NCBI RefSeq assembly: GCF_026723865.1
Contig: NZ_CP113529.1
Coordinates: forward strand, 1,612,001 to 1,676,000
Source: Mycobacterium sp. Aquia_216
GTDB lineage: Bacteria; Actinomycetota; Actinomycetes; Mycobacteriales; Mycobacteriaceae
DNA: 64,000 bases
Direction of reading: 5' to 3'
Shown: positions 1 to 9,004 of the stretch, piece after piece
Layout of the letters: every line of letters begins with the position of its first letter
Numbering within the stretch: the first letter of the stretch is position 1
Made by a program: the position numbers and the translations under genes
The notes under the pieces: generated by a model
The model's database searches: none
Told to the model about the DNA's origin: nothing
What the model saw: the letters and a program-made list of their open reading frames with translations, nothing else

Positions 1-1182
1 GAACACCACCGACAAAATGGTGACCGCGTAGACCGCGAAATTACCTGTCCGCCAAGCCAGTTTGACATGAGCCAGCTTGACGAGCTGGGCGCCGATCACG
101 ATCAGCAGTCCGGCCAGTGCTGACTTGGGGATGAGTTCCACCAGTTCGGTGAACAGCGAGGCAAACAACAGGATCCATACGCCGTGCAGCACGGCCGACA
201 TTCGAGTGCGGGCGCCGGCGGCCACGTTGGCCGAGCTGCGCACGATGACACCGGTGACCGGCAGGCCGCCCACCAACCCGGACATCACGTTCGCGGCGCC
301 CTGCCCGATGATTTCCTTGTCGAAGTTCGTGCGCGGCCCGTTATGTAGCTTGTCGACACCGACCGCGCACAACAGCGATTCGACGCTGGCGATCAGGGCG
401 ATCGTGAGGACACCGACGACTATGTCGCTGGTCTCCTCGATCCACGGCTTGCCTTTCGGGGACGCCCCCGAGATCTTGGGTAGGTTGAGGGTATCGAAGA
501 AGTTGCCCGACAGGGAGATTCGATCGGTATCCAGGCCGGCCGCGATCGCCAGTGCGGTCGCGGCCACGATTGCCACCAGCGGCGCGGGGATCATTCGCAG
601 CTTGGCGGGCAGCCTTGACCACAGCAACAAGATGACGATGACCGTCCCGCCGGTGATCACCTCATGTAGTTCGTGATGCAGGATGCCGTTCGGCAGCGCC
701 ACCAGGTTCTGCCACGCAGAGCTGTGCGACGATCCGCCCATCAGAACGTGAACCTGCTGCAGCATGATCGTGATACCGATGCCCGCCAGCATCGCGTGCA
801 CGACCACCGGCGCGATCGCCAACGCGGCGCGTGCGAGCCGGCTCAGGCCGAACGCGATCTGCAGCGCGCCCGCACCGATGGTCATCAGGCACAACATCGG
901 GAATCCGACCTCATCGATCAATCCGGCGACAACGACGGTGAGACCCGCGGCTGGGCCACTGACCTGGACGGACGACCCGCCGAATGTTCCGGCGACGATG
1001 CCGCCCACTACCGCGGCGATCAAGCCGGCGGCGAGCGGGGCGCCGGAGGCGATCGCGATGCCCAGCGAAAGCGGCAGGGCCACAAGGAAGACGACAAGCG
1101 ATGCGGGAACGTCGTGCCGCAGATTCTTCAGAAGCGACCCAGATCTGGTCGTTTCCGCAAGGTCGCTGATAGGCGCGTTCAT
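1..1182 (-). CDS. SulP-family anion transporter, N-terminal part (cut by window edge)
   Basis: The reading frame is open for 394 codons from an ATG at 1182 to the left edge, so the 3' end is missing. A GGAGGA ribosome-binding site lies at 1191-1196. The protein has many hydrophobic segments with small-residue-rich helices near residues 27-70, 100-140 and 180-215, and the SulP pattern of Gly/Pro-rich half-helices (QVSGPAAG, GGLPVTG). SulP proteins move sulfate, bicarbonate or related anions across the inner membrane. In M. tuberculosis the similar protein Rv3273 is fused to a C-terminal beta-carbonic anhydrase; whether this one is fused cannot be seen here. The CoA-transferase upstream on the same strand matches the Rv3272-Rv3273 pairing, which suggests a chromosomal location. 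The family is confident; the substrate is not known. Confidence 0.93.
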   Translation of the reverse strand, partial: MNAPISDLAETTRSGSLLKNLRHDVPASLVVFLVALPLSLGIAIASGAPLAAGLIAAVVGGIVAGTFGGSSVQVSGPAAGLTVVVAGLIDEVGFPMLCLMTIGAGALQIAFGLSRLARAALAIAPVVVHAMLAGIGITIMLQQVHVLMGGSSHSSAWQNLVALPNGILHHELHEVITGGTVIVILLLWSRLPAKLRMIPAPLVAIVAATALAIAAGLDTDRISLSGNFFDTLNLPKISGASPKGKPWIEETSDIVVGVLTIALIASVESLLCAVGVDKLHNGPRTNFDKEIIGQGAANVMSGLVGGLPVTGVIVRSSANVAAGARTRMSAVLHGVWILLFASLFTELVELIPKSALAGLLIVIGAQLVKLAHVKLAWRTGNFAVYAVTILSVVF

Positions 1183-1494
1183 AAGTCGACTCCTCCAACG
1201 GTTCGGAAGTCGGCAAGCGGCGGTCCGCTACCGCGGGCTGACGACTCTTTATGACCGGTAGAACGTCGCGTGTCAATCGTGCGCCGACCGGCCCTGGCAA
1301 CCAAGACAAGTCACATCAGCGGACGGCAAGACATTGTGCCGCCTGCGGCTAGTTCGTGTGAGGAAGCTTGGCGCAGCTAGCCATTAACCGTGAAAAAGGC
1401 CCGTTGATTCATCGACAACTCAAAGAAAGCCAGGTGCCTACGCGTTGACAACAAGAAGTTTCATGGGCGATTCAAAGAAAGTCGCCGCAGGAAA
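1183..1494. other. intergenic region upstream of SulP gene
   Basis: This 312-bp stretch has no supported gene. It holds the SulP ribosome-binding site near its left end. The short word CAAAGAAAG occurs twice about 50 bp apart, near 1422-1430 and 1472-1480. A promoter for the SulP gene may lie here, but no clear -10/-35 pair was recognised. Confidence 0.5.
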
Positions 1495-2682
1495 TCAGGA
1501 CTCGGCCAGAAACAGTTCGTTGTGCTGGCCAGTAGCGGGTGGGGGATCGGCGGCCGCCGCGTCGAAGCTGGAGTAGCGGGCCGGCGTGCGGATCACTGTG
1601 ATTTCATCGTTACCACTGCCGACCGTGAGAGCGAGTTCGTTCTCGGCGAACAGCGGGGTACCGACCACCTGCTTCCAGGTGTAGGCCAGGCAGGCCATCA
1701 AGCCGCCTTCTTGCAGCAGCTCAACCCATTCGGCGGCAGTCTTGGCAGCAAGCGCCGACTCGAGTTCCTCGGTCAACTCGGGGTAATTCATCGCGCGAGA
1801 GCGCTGATCGATGAACCGTTCGTCTTCCAGCATGTCGGGCCGGCCGATGATCTGACACAGCTTCGCCCAGTGCTTGGGTACATAGGCGCTGATCACCAGA
1901 TACCCGTCGGCGGCCTTGAAAGCATCCGACGGTTGCGTGGCAAAGCCAACGCTTTTGCGCTTCTTGGTATTCGGCGCGGCATCCGGTTTCGGCTTGGGCT
2001 GCTCGCTGGGCTTGTTCAGGTGAATCGTGAGTTGGCTGGCCTGCAGCCCCACCGCGACGTCGTACATTGCGACCCGGACCACGTCGGCCACGCCGTGGCG
2101 CTCGCGGTTGAGCAGCGCCGCCAGCACCGCTTGGGCCAGCACGTGGCCGCTGGCGGCGTCGACGAGCTGGAACGGAATGATCTGTGGTTTGCCGCTCGGC
2201 GTGGGCATTCCGGTGGTCATGCCCGACTCGGCAGCGACCATCAGGTCGACCCCCGGCCTGCTGCCCTGGGGACCGTTGCCCCCGTAGGCGGACAGGCGCG
2301 CATAGACCAGCTTCGGGTTGCGAGCCCGTAACTCGTTGGGGCCCAAACCCATCCGCTCCATCACCCCGGGGCGAAAACCCTCCAGCACGACATCCGCGGT
2401 GTCGACGAGCCGGAGTACTTTTTGCTTGGCCGCATCGTCGGTCAGGTCTACCGCCACCGACTTCTTGCCCCGGTTATGCGGCCAAAACAGCGTGGGCAGT
2501 GGTGGCCGGCCGGGCAGGACCGCGACGATCTGCCGCGCCGCCTCACCGCCGGGCGCCTCGACCTTGATCACCTCGGCACCAAGGTCGGCCATGATCTGCC
2601 CAGCGAGCGGCCCGGCGATGTTCTGGGTGAAATCGAGTACCCGGTATCCGTCAAGTGGCTTGGGCGGCTGGCTGTGTGGCAT
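1495..2682 (-). CDS. CaiB/BaiF (class III) CoA-transferase
   Basis: This 395-residue protein has the class III CoA-transferase layout. The N-terminal motif VLDFTQNIAGPLAG is followed by DLGAEVIKVE, then the segment around GSRPGVDLMV that carries the likely catalytic Asp, then a C-terminal half with LEDERF and an aspartate-rich tail. Members form interlocked dimers in the cytoplasm and transfer CoA between carboxylic acids through an enzyme-anhydride intermediate. The length is normal for the family, and the protein resembles M. tuberculosis Rv3272 (394 residues). The gene lies 15 bp after the methyltransferase stop on the same strand, so the two are probably co-transcribed. The acid substrate cannot be told from sequence. 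Confidence 0.93.
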   Translation of the reverse strand: MPHSQPPKPLDGYRVLDFTQNIAGPLAGQIMADLGAEVIKVEAPGGEAARQIVAVLPGRPPLPTLFWPHNRGKKSVAVDLTDDAAKQKVLRLVDTADVVLEGFRPGVMERMGLGPNELRARNPKLVYARLSAYGGNGPQGSRPGVDLMVAAESGMTTGMPTPSGKPQIIPFQLVDAASGHVLAQAVLAALLNRERHGVADVVRVAMYDVAVGLQASQLTIHLNKPSEQPKPKPDAAPNTKKRKSVGFATQPSDAFKAADGYLVISAYVPKHWAKLCQIIGRPDMLEDERFIDQRSRAMNYPELTEELESALAAKTAAEWVELLQEGGLMACLAYTWKQVVGTPLFAENELALTVGSGNDEITVIRTPARYSSFDAAAADPPPATGQHNELFLAES

Positions 2683-2697
2683 CGGTGGGGCCTTCCT

Positions 2698-3612
2698 TTA
2701 ACCTGCCTTGTGCAGAACTGCGGTGCAGTAGTAATTCTTGGCGAACGGCGCGTCCTCGCCGTCGGGCTGTTGCGGTAACCCGTTGTCCGCCAACAACTGA
2801 TTCAGCGGGGTGCTGACCGGCTGCCAGCCGTGGTCGCGCAGATAGGTGGCGGCATCGCTGCGCTCCCCGGGGAAGCCCAGATCGTCGAGTACGACGTCGA
2901 GGCCGTGCTCCCGCCACCGTTGGCTGGCGCCGTCCAAGGCGTCCTGGTTGCAGCCGGTGTTCAGAAACACTTCGGCCACCAGCTGACTGCCGTCGGCGGA
3001 CAGCTCGGTGATCTTGTCCAGCAAGCGATCCTGAGCGTCGGGCGGCAGGAAGCCCAATAGTCCCTCGGCGGCCCACGCGGCCGGTCGGCTCGTATCGAAT
3101 CCGGCCTCCTGCAACGCCGACGGCCAATCGTGGCGTAGGTCGATCGGGACGGCCCGGATCTCAGCGGTGGGTTCGGCGCCAAGCGCCTCGATCGTGGCCG
3201 TCTTGAACTCGATGACTTCCGGCTGGTCGATCTCGAACACCGTCGTGCCCGGCGCCCAATTCAGTCGGTATCCGCGTGCGTCCAAGCCGGAAGCCAGGAT
3301 CACGACCTGGCGGACACCCGCCGTCGCGGCCCGGGCGAAGAACGCATCGATATAGCGTGTGCGGGCCGCCAGCAGGTCGGTCATGCGCTGCATGCCCCAC
3401 GCGGCGCCGGGCTCGTCGACGACGGCGCCATCGATTTCGCCGTTGGCCCACCGGGTGAAGAAGTCGATACCCACGGCGCGCACCAGCGGCTCGGCGAACC
3501 GGTCGTCGATCAGTGCGTCCTTGGTGGCCCGGGCCCGCCCCGCGGCAACCATGGTTGCGGTGGCTCCCACGCTGGTCGCCAGGTTCCAGGTGTCGTTATC
3601 GCTGCGCGCCAC
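2698..3612 (-). CDS. SAM-dependent methyltransferase, TIGR00027/UPF0677 type
   Basis: This 304-residue protein belongs to the mycobacterial family of putative O-methyltransferases related to leucine carboxyl methyltransferase. Diagnostic stretches are SDNDTW followed by ATSVGATATMVAAGRA at the N-terminus, VVILASGLDARGYRL (SAM-binding glycine motif, about residue 105) and EGLLGFLP further on. The start is set at a GTG at 3612, since GGAAGGGG lies just upstream and family members begin with (M/V)ARSDNDTW. An ATG at 3783 is in frame but would add 57 residues absent from relatives and would run through the Zur-like box. The substrate is unknown for most of this family. It is the first gene of a leftward operon with the CoA-transferase. 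Confidence 0.9.
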   Translation of the reverse strand: MARSDNDTWNLATSVGATATMVAAGRARATKDALIDDRFAEPLVRAVGIDFFTRWANGEIDGAVVDEPGAAWGMQRMTDLLAARTRYIDAFFARAATAGVRQVVILASGLDARGYRLNWAPGTTVFEIDQPEVIEFKTATIEALGAEPTAEIRAVPIDLRHDWPSALQEAGFDTSRPAAWAAEGLLGFLPPDAQDRLLDKITELSADGSQLVAEVFLNTGCNQDALDGASQRWREHGLDVVLDDLGFPGERSDAATYLRDHGWQPVSTPLNQLLADNGLPQQPDGEDAPFAKNYYCTAVLHKAG

Positions 3613-3704
3613 GGATGCGCCCCTTCCGCCGGTGTACTGGTTAGACAGATTAACGATACGGTCTCCGGCGGGTTCGTCGTCCCGGGTCCGGGCCGGCGTG
3701 TTGA

Positions 3705-3725
3705 TAATGAAAATCGTTTGCATTA
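3705..3725. promoter_or_regulatory. Zur-like operator between methyltransferase and PPE genes
   Basis: The 21-bp site reads TAATGAAAA, three central bases, then TTTGCATTA. It differs from a perfect inverted repeat (TAATGAAAA-N3-TTTTCATTA) at one base in the right arm. The same pattern with no arm mismatch occurs at 63048-63068 before a zinc-transporter lipoprotein. Mycobacterial Zur (FurB) binds AT-rich palindromes of this type. The site lies 83 bp before the PPE start and 93 bp before the methyltransferase start, so it could repress either or both when zinc is plentiful. The match is seen in the sequence; the regulator is inferred. Confidence 0.7.
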
Positions 3726-3807
3726 AGTTAGCTGAGGTCATGGACCTTTCAGCCCAAGGGGTATCGACAAATGACCAGGTCATCGCCGATGTTGCGAGCC
3801 GCGTAGC

Positions 3808-5370
3808 GTGACGGCCCCGATGTGGATGGCCTCACCGCCGGAGGTGCACTCGGCGCTCCTCAGTAGCGGTCCGGGGCCCGGGCCGTTGCTCGCGGCCGCG
3901 GCCGCATGGAATTCGCTGAGCGCCGAATATGCCTCGGCAGCACAAGAACTCAGTGCTTTGTTGGCGTCGACCCAGGCCGGGGCATGGCAGGGACCGAGCG
4001 CCGAGTCGTATGTGGCCGCGCATGTGCCGTATCTGGCCTGGTTGACGAAGGCCAGCACGGACAGCGCCGCGGCCGCGGCTCACCATGAGACGGCGGCCGC
4101 GGCTTACACCGCCGCGCTGACGGCGATGCCGACCCTGCCCGAACTGGCCACCAACCACGTCGTGCACGGAGCCTTGGTGTCGACCAATTTCTTTGGCATC
4201 AACACTATTCCGATCGCTGTCAACGAGGCCGACTATGCGCGGATGTGGGTTCAGGCCGCCGCCACGATGACGAGCTATCAATCGGTCTCCACCGCGGCGG
4301 TGGCGGCGACAGCGCCGGCCGACCCGGCACCGCAGATCGTGAAACCCGATGTCGCAGCCGTCCAGGATGCCGGTGGTGGCGACGACGACGAGGAGTTTCC
4401 CGATCCCACCGTAGACAACCCGTTCAACCAATTCCTTGCGCAGATTCTGCGGCTGTTCGGGATCGATTGGAATCCTGGACAAGCGACCGTGAATGGGATC
4501 CCGTACGACGAATATACGAACCCGGGCCAATTGATCTTCTGGGTGGTTCGCGCGCTGGAGCTTCTTGAGGATTTTGAGCAGTTCGGCCAGTACCTGCAGA
4601 CAAACCCGGCGATGGCCTGGCAATACATCGCCTTCCTCGAGGCAGTGGACTGGCCTACTCACATCGCCGAGATCGCCAGTTGGCTCTCGAGCACGCCGCA
4701 GTTGCTGCTGGTTCCGTTCATCGCGACGGTTGCCCCATTCGGGGCCGTCGGCGGCCTCGCGGGGCTGGCCGGCTTAGCTGCGCTGCCGCACCCTGTGGTC
4801 GCGGCGGCACCGCCACCGGCTCCGGCCGCGCCCGGCATTGCGGCAGCGCTCGGACACGCTCCGATCGCCGCGCCTGCCCCGGCCCCCGCGACGGCACCGG
4901 CGGCCGCGCCCACGGTGTCCGTGGCGCCGAGCGCTGCGCCTGCCGCGCCGCCCCCTGCGGGCGGACCCGGGTTTGCGCCGCCCTACGCCATCGCTCCTCC
5001 CGGGATCGGGTCTGCGTCGGGGATGAGCGCCAGCGCGAGTGCCGGTGCGAAAAAGAAGGCGCCGCAGCCTGATGGCGCCGCAGCCACCGCGGCTGCGAGT
5101 GCGGGGGAGGCGGCCCGGGCCCGCCGGCGTCAGCGGGCGCGTCAGCGAGACTACGGCGACGAGTTCATGGACATGAACGTCGACGTCGAGCCGGACTGGG
5201 ACCAGCCGTCGGTGACGACATCAGATCGCGGCGCCGGCAGTCTCGGATTCGCCGGGACTGCACGCACAGCAGCCACCGCGTCGGGCTTGACCTCTCTGGC
5301 CGGCGACGAATTCGGTAGTGGCCCAACGTTGCCGATGCTACCAGGCACCTGGGATCCAGATGGTAGCTAA
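3808..5370 (+). CDS. PPE family protein, PPW subfamily
   Basis: This 520-residue protein has a canonical PPE domain: an N-terminal [22 protein letters not shown], the AWQGPS tip, and FFGINTIPI near residue 133. The middle is Ala/Pro-rich. The C-terminus carries both PPW signatures, GFAGT at residues 480-484 and PMLPGTW at 509-515. PPE proteins are exported by ESX systems as heterodimers with PE proteins, guided by EspG. The PPW subgroup includes M. tuberculosis PPE3 and PPE4 of the zinc- and iron-regulated ESX-3 region, which fits the Zur-like box upstream. The start is a GTG at 3808. No classical PE partner lies directly beside it, and 463 bp separate it from the next gene, so it may be a separate unit from the ESX operon. 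Confidence 0.92.
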   Translation: MTAPMWMASPPEVHSALLSSGPGPGPLLAAAAAWNSLSAEYASAAQELSALLASTQAGAWQGPSAESYVAAHVPYLAWLTKASTDSAAAAAHHETAAAAYTAALTAMPTLPELATNHVVHGALVSTNFFGINTIPIAVNEADYARMWVQAAATMTSYQSVSTAAVAATAPADPAPQIVKPDVAAVQDAGGGDDDEEFPDPTVDNPFNQFLAQILRLFGIDWNPGQATVNGIPYDEYTNPGQLIFWVVRALELLEDFEQFGQYLQTNPAMAWQYIAFLEAVDWPTHIAEIASWLSSTPQLLLVPFIATVAPFGAVGGLAGLAGLAALPHPVVAAAPPPAPAAPGIAAALGHAPIAAPAPAPATAPAAAPTVSVAPSAAPAAPPPAGGPGFAPPYAIAPPGIGSASGMSASASAGAKKKAPQPDGAAATAAASAGEAARARRRQRARQRDYGDEFMDMNVDVEPDWDQPSVTTSDRGAGSLGFAGTARTAATASGLTSLAGDEFGSGPTLPMLPGTWDPDGS

Positions 5371-5833
5371 TTAGTTGAGAGCTGTTGGCCGGTAGAGAGG
5401 TCGTTCGGGTTGGTGGCCCGCGACGGCTCGTCGGACGGTTCTGGCGTGGCCACGACCGCTGCTGCTGACGGTTTGCAACGCTGCCCCACGTTCAGTTACC
5501 GACCGTGCCCGAAGCGGAAAATCCGCTGCTTGTTGGATCACACCCACGCGACCGAAACCCGACCAGCGGGCTTCATCCGTGCCGACTCCACAGCCTGGGG
5601 ATTCTCAGGTGAGAGCGATAGTGACAGAAGCGCCGATCGCGCGTGCTCGACGGCGCGAAAAGCTCAGTGCGAGGCCGTGACTCGCATCTGATAGGTAACG
5701 CGTCGTAGCGCCGCCCCCGAGCCGTCGCCACCATGGGTGACATACGAGCGGTCGAACGATCTCGTACTCCTGATGATGACGGCTCAGGGTAGCGGGTCAG
5801 CCGGCCGCGACTTAGGGGAGGGGAAGGTGCGCA
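5371..5833. other. intergenic region before the ESX substrate operon
   Basis: This 463-bp gap holds no gene that I can support. One 93-codon GTG-initiated frame (5410-5691) has no recognisable family and poor composition. The right end carries a strong purine-rich ribosome-binding stretch (GGGGAGGGGAAGG, about 5815-5827) for the next gene. The operon promoter is probably here, but no confident -10/-35 was seen. Confidence 0.45.
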
Positions 5834-6112
5834 ATGGTCCTATCAGTCGTTCCGCAGGCGCTAACGGCTTTCGCGGCCGCCAACAATGCTGCTGCAGAGG
5901 AGATCTCGACTGCTAGCTCCGCTGATTCCGCGGCGATGCTGAATGCTGCTGCCGCCGCGCTCGGTCCCATTGGTGCCGGCTATCTAGCGGCCTACGGGCC
6001 GGCGCAGGCCAACAACGTGACCGCCGCCCTGATGGTGGGGCGCGTACACGAGGGCATCGCAGCGGCAACGCAGGTGGCGAGCATGTCCTTCGTTGCCGCC
6101 GACGATTCGTGA
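5834..6112 (+). CDS. EspC-like (DUF2580-type) small ESX substrate
   Basis: This 92-residue protein is Ala-rich and predicted to be a helical hairpin. The N-terminal pattern LSVVPQAL and the middle LGPIGAGYLAAY resemble the EspC/EspF (DUF2580) family, and the C-terminus has FVAAD at residues 86-90, a Phe version of the YxxxD/E type VII export signal. EspC-like proteins are secreted by ESX-1-type systems together with a larger EspA/EspE partner. The gene that follows 12 bp later fits that partner. It has a strong upstream ribosome-binding site. A PE-like assignment is the main alternative, since both are short helical pairs. Confidence 0.6.
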   Translation: MVLSVVPQALTAFAAANNAAAEEISTASSADSAAMLNAAAAALGPIGAGYLAAYGPAQANNVTAALMVGRVHEGIAAATQVASMSFVAADDS

Positions 6113-6124
6113 CGTTGGCCGGCA

Positions 6125-7573
6125 ATGGCATTCGTGCAACAAGCGACCCCGGCTTCGCCGCCGGAGCCCGTACCGTCGGCTGTGCAAAGCCGTCAATTTG
6201 CGCAGGCATTGCCCGGGTCTGACCCCGGACCGGCCATCAACGCGAGCGAATCGAACCTCGGTGACTACTTGAATCAGCCTGTCCAAAGCATCCTCGCCCG
6301 TCTGGGCGTGCCGCCATTGCCGCAGACAACGGCAGCGCCAGACCCGGCGGATCCCCATGGTGCGCCCGCAGGCGCACCCAACAACGGGATGACGGGCATG
6401 CTGACCAATCTGTTGACCCAGATGATCCAGCCCGTGACCGATGCGCTCGGAATGCTTGGCCCGGGAATGTTCAGCAACCTGGACCCCACGCAGATGCTCG
6501 GTGGCATCTCGCAGGCTCTGGATTCGGCGGGTCAGCAGGTGCAGCCCGCCATGGCCGGCGTCAATGCTGCGTGGCAAGGTGTGGCCTCGTCGGCGGCCGG
6601 CACGAAAACCACTGCGGCGCTTGCCAACGGTGCGCAGGTAGCCAGCCAGGCGACGGCCTTGAAGAACAGCTTGTCCGCTGCGGCCGCCAGTGTGCAGCAG
6701 GCCCAGGCGCAACTCGTCGCGATTCTCAACGAATTTTCCGCGACGATAGCCGCGATAGGCCCCAACATCATCTTTCCGTGGGGTATGGCCCAAGCTATCG
6801 CGGCAGCGAACCAAGCGGTTACGTCGGCCACCGCCGTCATGACCGAATTGCAGGGCACACTGGCCACCGAATCAGCTAACACCACGGCGGTCGGCGCGCC
6901 GGTGTCGGTGACCTCGCCGCCGCAGGCAGGCTCTAGTCTCGCTGCGGCAGCTGGCAACTCGGCATCGCATTTCGGTACCAATCTCGCGGCGGTTCCGCCT
7001 GCCGCAGCGAACGCTCCGGCGGCATTCGCCAGCGCGCCCGCGGCCGCAGCATCGACGCCCGCTTCGAGCTTCGCTCCGATGTTGATGCAGGCCGCGATGC
7101 CCGCGATGGAGGGTGCGATGGGCGCGATGCAAGCCGGCGGACAGGGCGCGCCTGCCGCGGCAAGTGCTCCCGGGGCCGGGGGCGCTCTGACGGCTGGCGG
7201 CGCGGCTGCCCAGGCGCTCGGCAAAGCCGCGCCCGGTGGTGGCGCGGGTATTACTGTGCCAGGCGATCTTTCACTTGAGACCCTTCCCTCGCGAATGGCT
7301 TCGGCTCCGGCGGTCCCTGTCACTGACGCAGCCCCAGCGGTGATGAACACCGATGCCGTTGCGCAGTCCGGCATGAGCGGGTCCCCAATGATGGGGGGCG
7401 CGCCAATGGCAGCCGGAGCGCGGGCTGGTGCCGGGCGCACCCACAGTGCAGCAGCTTTCCTGCACACCTCTGACCAAGGCGATGAGATCGTCGGTGATTT
7501 GGGCAGCGTCGCCCCTGCAGTGCTTGGTCACGCAGATCAAGTCGCCAGCCCAGACATCGAATTGAGAATCTAG
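6125..7573 (+). CDS. EspA/EspE-like ESX-secreted protein
   Basis: This 482-residue protein has a Pro-rich N-terminus, a helical section (residues about 95-255) with a WxG-type turn (NAAWQG, near residue 155), and a long Ala/Gly-rich low-complexity tail ending in an acidic segment. It has no signal peptide and no membrane anchor. The layout, with a helical WXG-like core and a disordered tail, and the position directly after an EspC-like gene match EspC-EspA or EspF-EspE pairs. In M. tuberculosis those pairs are co-secreted and mutually dependent with ESX-1. Sequence identity to EspA itself is not evident, so the call rests on architecture and context. Confidence 0.5.
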   Translation: MAFVQQATPASPPEPVPSAVQSRQFAQALPGSDPGPAINASESNLGDYLNQPVQSILARLGVPPLPQTTAAPDPADPHGAPAGAPNNGMTGMLTNLLTQMIQPVTDALGMLGPGMFSNLDPTQMLGGISQALDSAGQQVQPAMAGVNAAWQGVASSAAGTKTTAALANGAQVASQATALKNSLSAAAASVQQAQAQLVAILNEFSATIAAIGPNIIFPWGMAQAIAAANQAVTSATAVMTELQGTLATESANTTAVGAPVSVTSPPQAGSSLAAAAGNSASHFGTNLAAVPPAAANAPAAFASAPAAAASTPASSFAPMLMQAAMPAMEGAMGAMQAGGQGAPAAASAPGAGGALTAGGAAAQALGKAAPGGGAGITVPGDLSLETLPSRMASAPAVPVTDAAPAVMNTDAVAQSGMSGSPMMGGAPMAAGARAGAGRTHSAAAFLHTSDQGDEIVGDLGSVAPAVLGHADQVASPDIELRI

Positions 7574-7588
7574 AGAAGGAGTTTCGGC

Positions 7589-7885
7589 ATGAACAGTACA
7601 GCTGATTTCCGGATGCAGCCGCAAGAGGTCACCGACGCCACCAACCAACTGGACGCGTTAGCCAGCCGGGCTGAGAAACTCATGCAGACCGAGGCGCCGA
7701 ACCTCACGGTGACGGCGGCGGCGCGCGACGAGGTATCCCAACGGGTGGCTTCAACCCTCAACGACGTTCACTCTCAGTTCAGCAAGTCCGCTGACCAGGC
7801 GAAAGCCGAGATACGGAGAATGGCAGCGTCTTTGCGGGCCCACACCGACAATGTCGTTGCGGCCGAAGAAGACTTCGCCGTCTAA
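7589..7885 (+). CDS. PE-like small ESX substrate
   Basis: This 98-residue helical protein follows the PE-domain spacing: an N-terminal FRMQPQEV, a first helix ending near EAPNL, a central ARDEVSQRVASTL matching the PE motif around AADEVS, and a last helix ending AAEEDFAV. It lacks the usual Tyr of YxxxD/E, which may mean the signal is altered or supplied by the partner. A good AGAAGGAG ribosome-binding site precedes the ATG. The next gene is a PPE-like protein followed by EspG, the standard PE-PPE-EspG order of ESX loci such as PE35/PPE68 or PE36/PPE69. An EspC-type protein is the alternative. Confidence 0.6.
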   Translation: MNSTADFRMQPQEVTDATNQLDALASRAEKLMQTEAPNLTVTAAARDEVSQRVASTLNDVHSQFSKSADQAKAEIRRMAASLRAHTDNVVAAEEDFAV

Positions 7886-7924
7886 CTAGGCAATGCCGGC
7901 TCGTCTCGGAAAGGAGGTCAGGGT

Positions 7925-9004
7925 ATGGGATTCACGAATGTGGCATGGGAGTCGCGCAGTGCGGAGCAGCTTGCCCGTGACCTCACCGATGGACCAGGGC
8001 CAATGTCGGTCGGTCAGGCGGGTGCTGCCTGGGTGCGCGTCGCCGACGAATGGGCAAGCATTTCAGAGGAATACGACAGAATCGTCGAGAAGATCAAGAG
8101 TGCGTTCACCAGCCGAGGAGCAGACGTGGGGGCGCGCAAACTCGAGGACTTCGGCCGGTGGCTGCAGTCCGTCAGCCTGAGCGCGGCGGGCAACGGTGAG
8201 CGTGCCGAGGATGCGGCGGTTGCTTATAGCGTTGCGGTGCTGGGGATGCCGAGCGTCTCCGAAGCGATCGACGCTCGAACCACCCATGACGTGATGGCGT
8301 CGCTCGCCGCGTACAACGGAGCGATACTCAACGGGCAGTTTGCCGAATTCGACCAAACGGTGGCGACTCATCAGGCCAATGCCTCAGCGGTGATGTACCA
8401 ATACGAGGAGGCATGCGCCGCGCTCGCGCAGCCATGGGATCAACCCATTCCACCCGCGGTTTTTGGCGACCGCGCGGTGAAGGCCGAACAGGCCGCGAAG
8501 GCTGCCGACGAAGGCACGGGTGCCGGCGCCAAGGGTGGTGGCGGTGCGAGTCTGCCGCCGCCTCCGCTCGCGTCGTTCCGGGCCGCCGAGGTCAGGTCCA
8601 CCAGCGCCGCAAAAGAACCACACAAGATCGAGTCCATGGCGAGCGCGTCAGGTGCTGGTCCGGTCGGTACCGGATACGGCCCGATGGGGGCCCTGGGGCG
8701 TGGCACCAATACTCGCGAGCACCCATCGTCCTTGGAGGCGACACTTGACGGTGGTGGCGAGCCGGGCGCGGGGTTGTCCCCCGCTGAGTCGTCCTGGCTG
8801 CCCGCAACCCAACAGAGCGATGCGCCGTTCACCGTGTCCCACGTGAGCTGGGGCCCGAACACTTCCGTCTTCGACCAGCCCGCGGGGCCTGTCCAGCCGG
8901 AGCCGCCGCAGTTCGCCGACGCGCCGCAGCCGACGCTCGAGCAGGTTTCCGATCGCTGGGTGTCGCCGCCGGTGATCGGGGTCGACAAGGGGTTGACGCT
9001 GTGA
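7925..9004 (+). CDS. PPE-like ESX substrate (divergent)
   Basis: This 359-residue protein starts with about 170 residues of PPE-type helices. It has GPGPMSVGQAGAAWVRVADEW, corresponding to the PPE [14 protein letters not shown] stretch, followed by a long helical hairpin. The rest is Pro/Gly/Ser-rich and disordered. It lacks the usual PPE N-terminal PPE triplet. AAGGAGG lies 6 bases before the ATG. The stop overlaps the EspG start (GTGA), so the two are translationally coupled, as expected for an EspG client. Its probable partner is the PE-like protein upstream. Confidence 0.65.
   Translation: MGFTNVAWESRSAEQLARDLTDGPGPMSVGQAGAAWVRVADEWASISEEYDRIVEKIKSAFTSRGADVGARKLEDFGRWLQSVSLSAAGNGERAEDAAVAYSVAVLGMPSVSEAIDARTTHDVMASLAAYNGAILNGQFAEFDQTVATHQANASAVMYQYEEACAALAQPWDQPIPPAVFGDRAVKAEQAAKAADEGTGAGAKGGGGASLPPPPLASFRAAEVRSTSAAKEPHKIESMASASGAGPVGTGYGPMGALGRGTNTREHPSSLEATLDGGGEPGAGLSPAESSWLPATQQSDAPFTVSHVSWGPNTSVFDQPAGPVQPEPPQFADAPQPTLEQVSDRWVSPPVIGVDKGLTL

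Noticed and set aside
3613..3783. Longer N-terminus for the methyltransferase from an ATG at 3783
   Set aside because: It would run through the Zur-like operator and add 57 residues absent from the family; the GTG at 3612 has a good ribosome-binding site.
5410..5691. 93-codon frame in the intergenic gap before the ESX operon
   Set aside because: Not recognisable, Arg/Ser/Cys composition typical of non-coding GC-rich DNA, no good ribosome-binding site.
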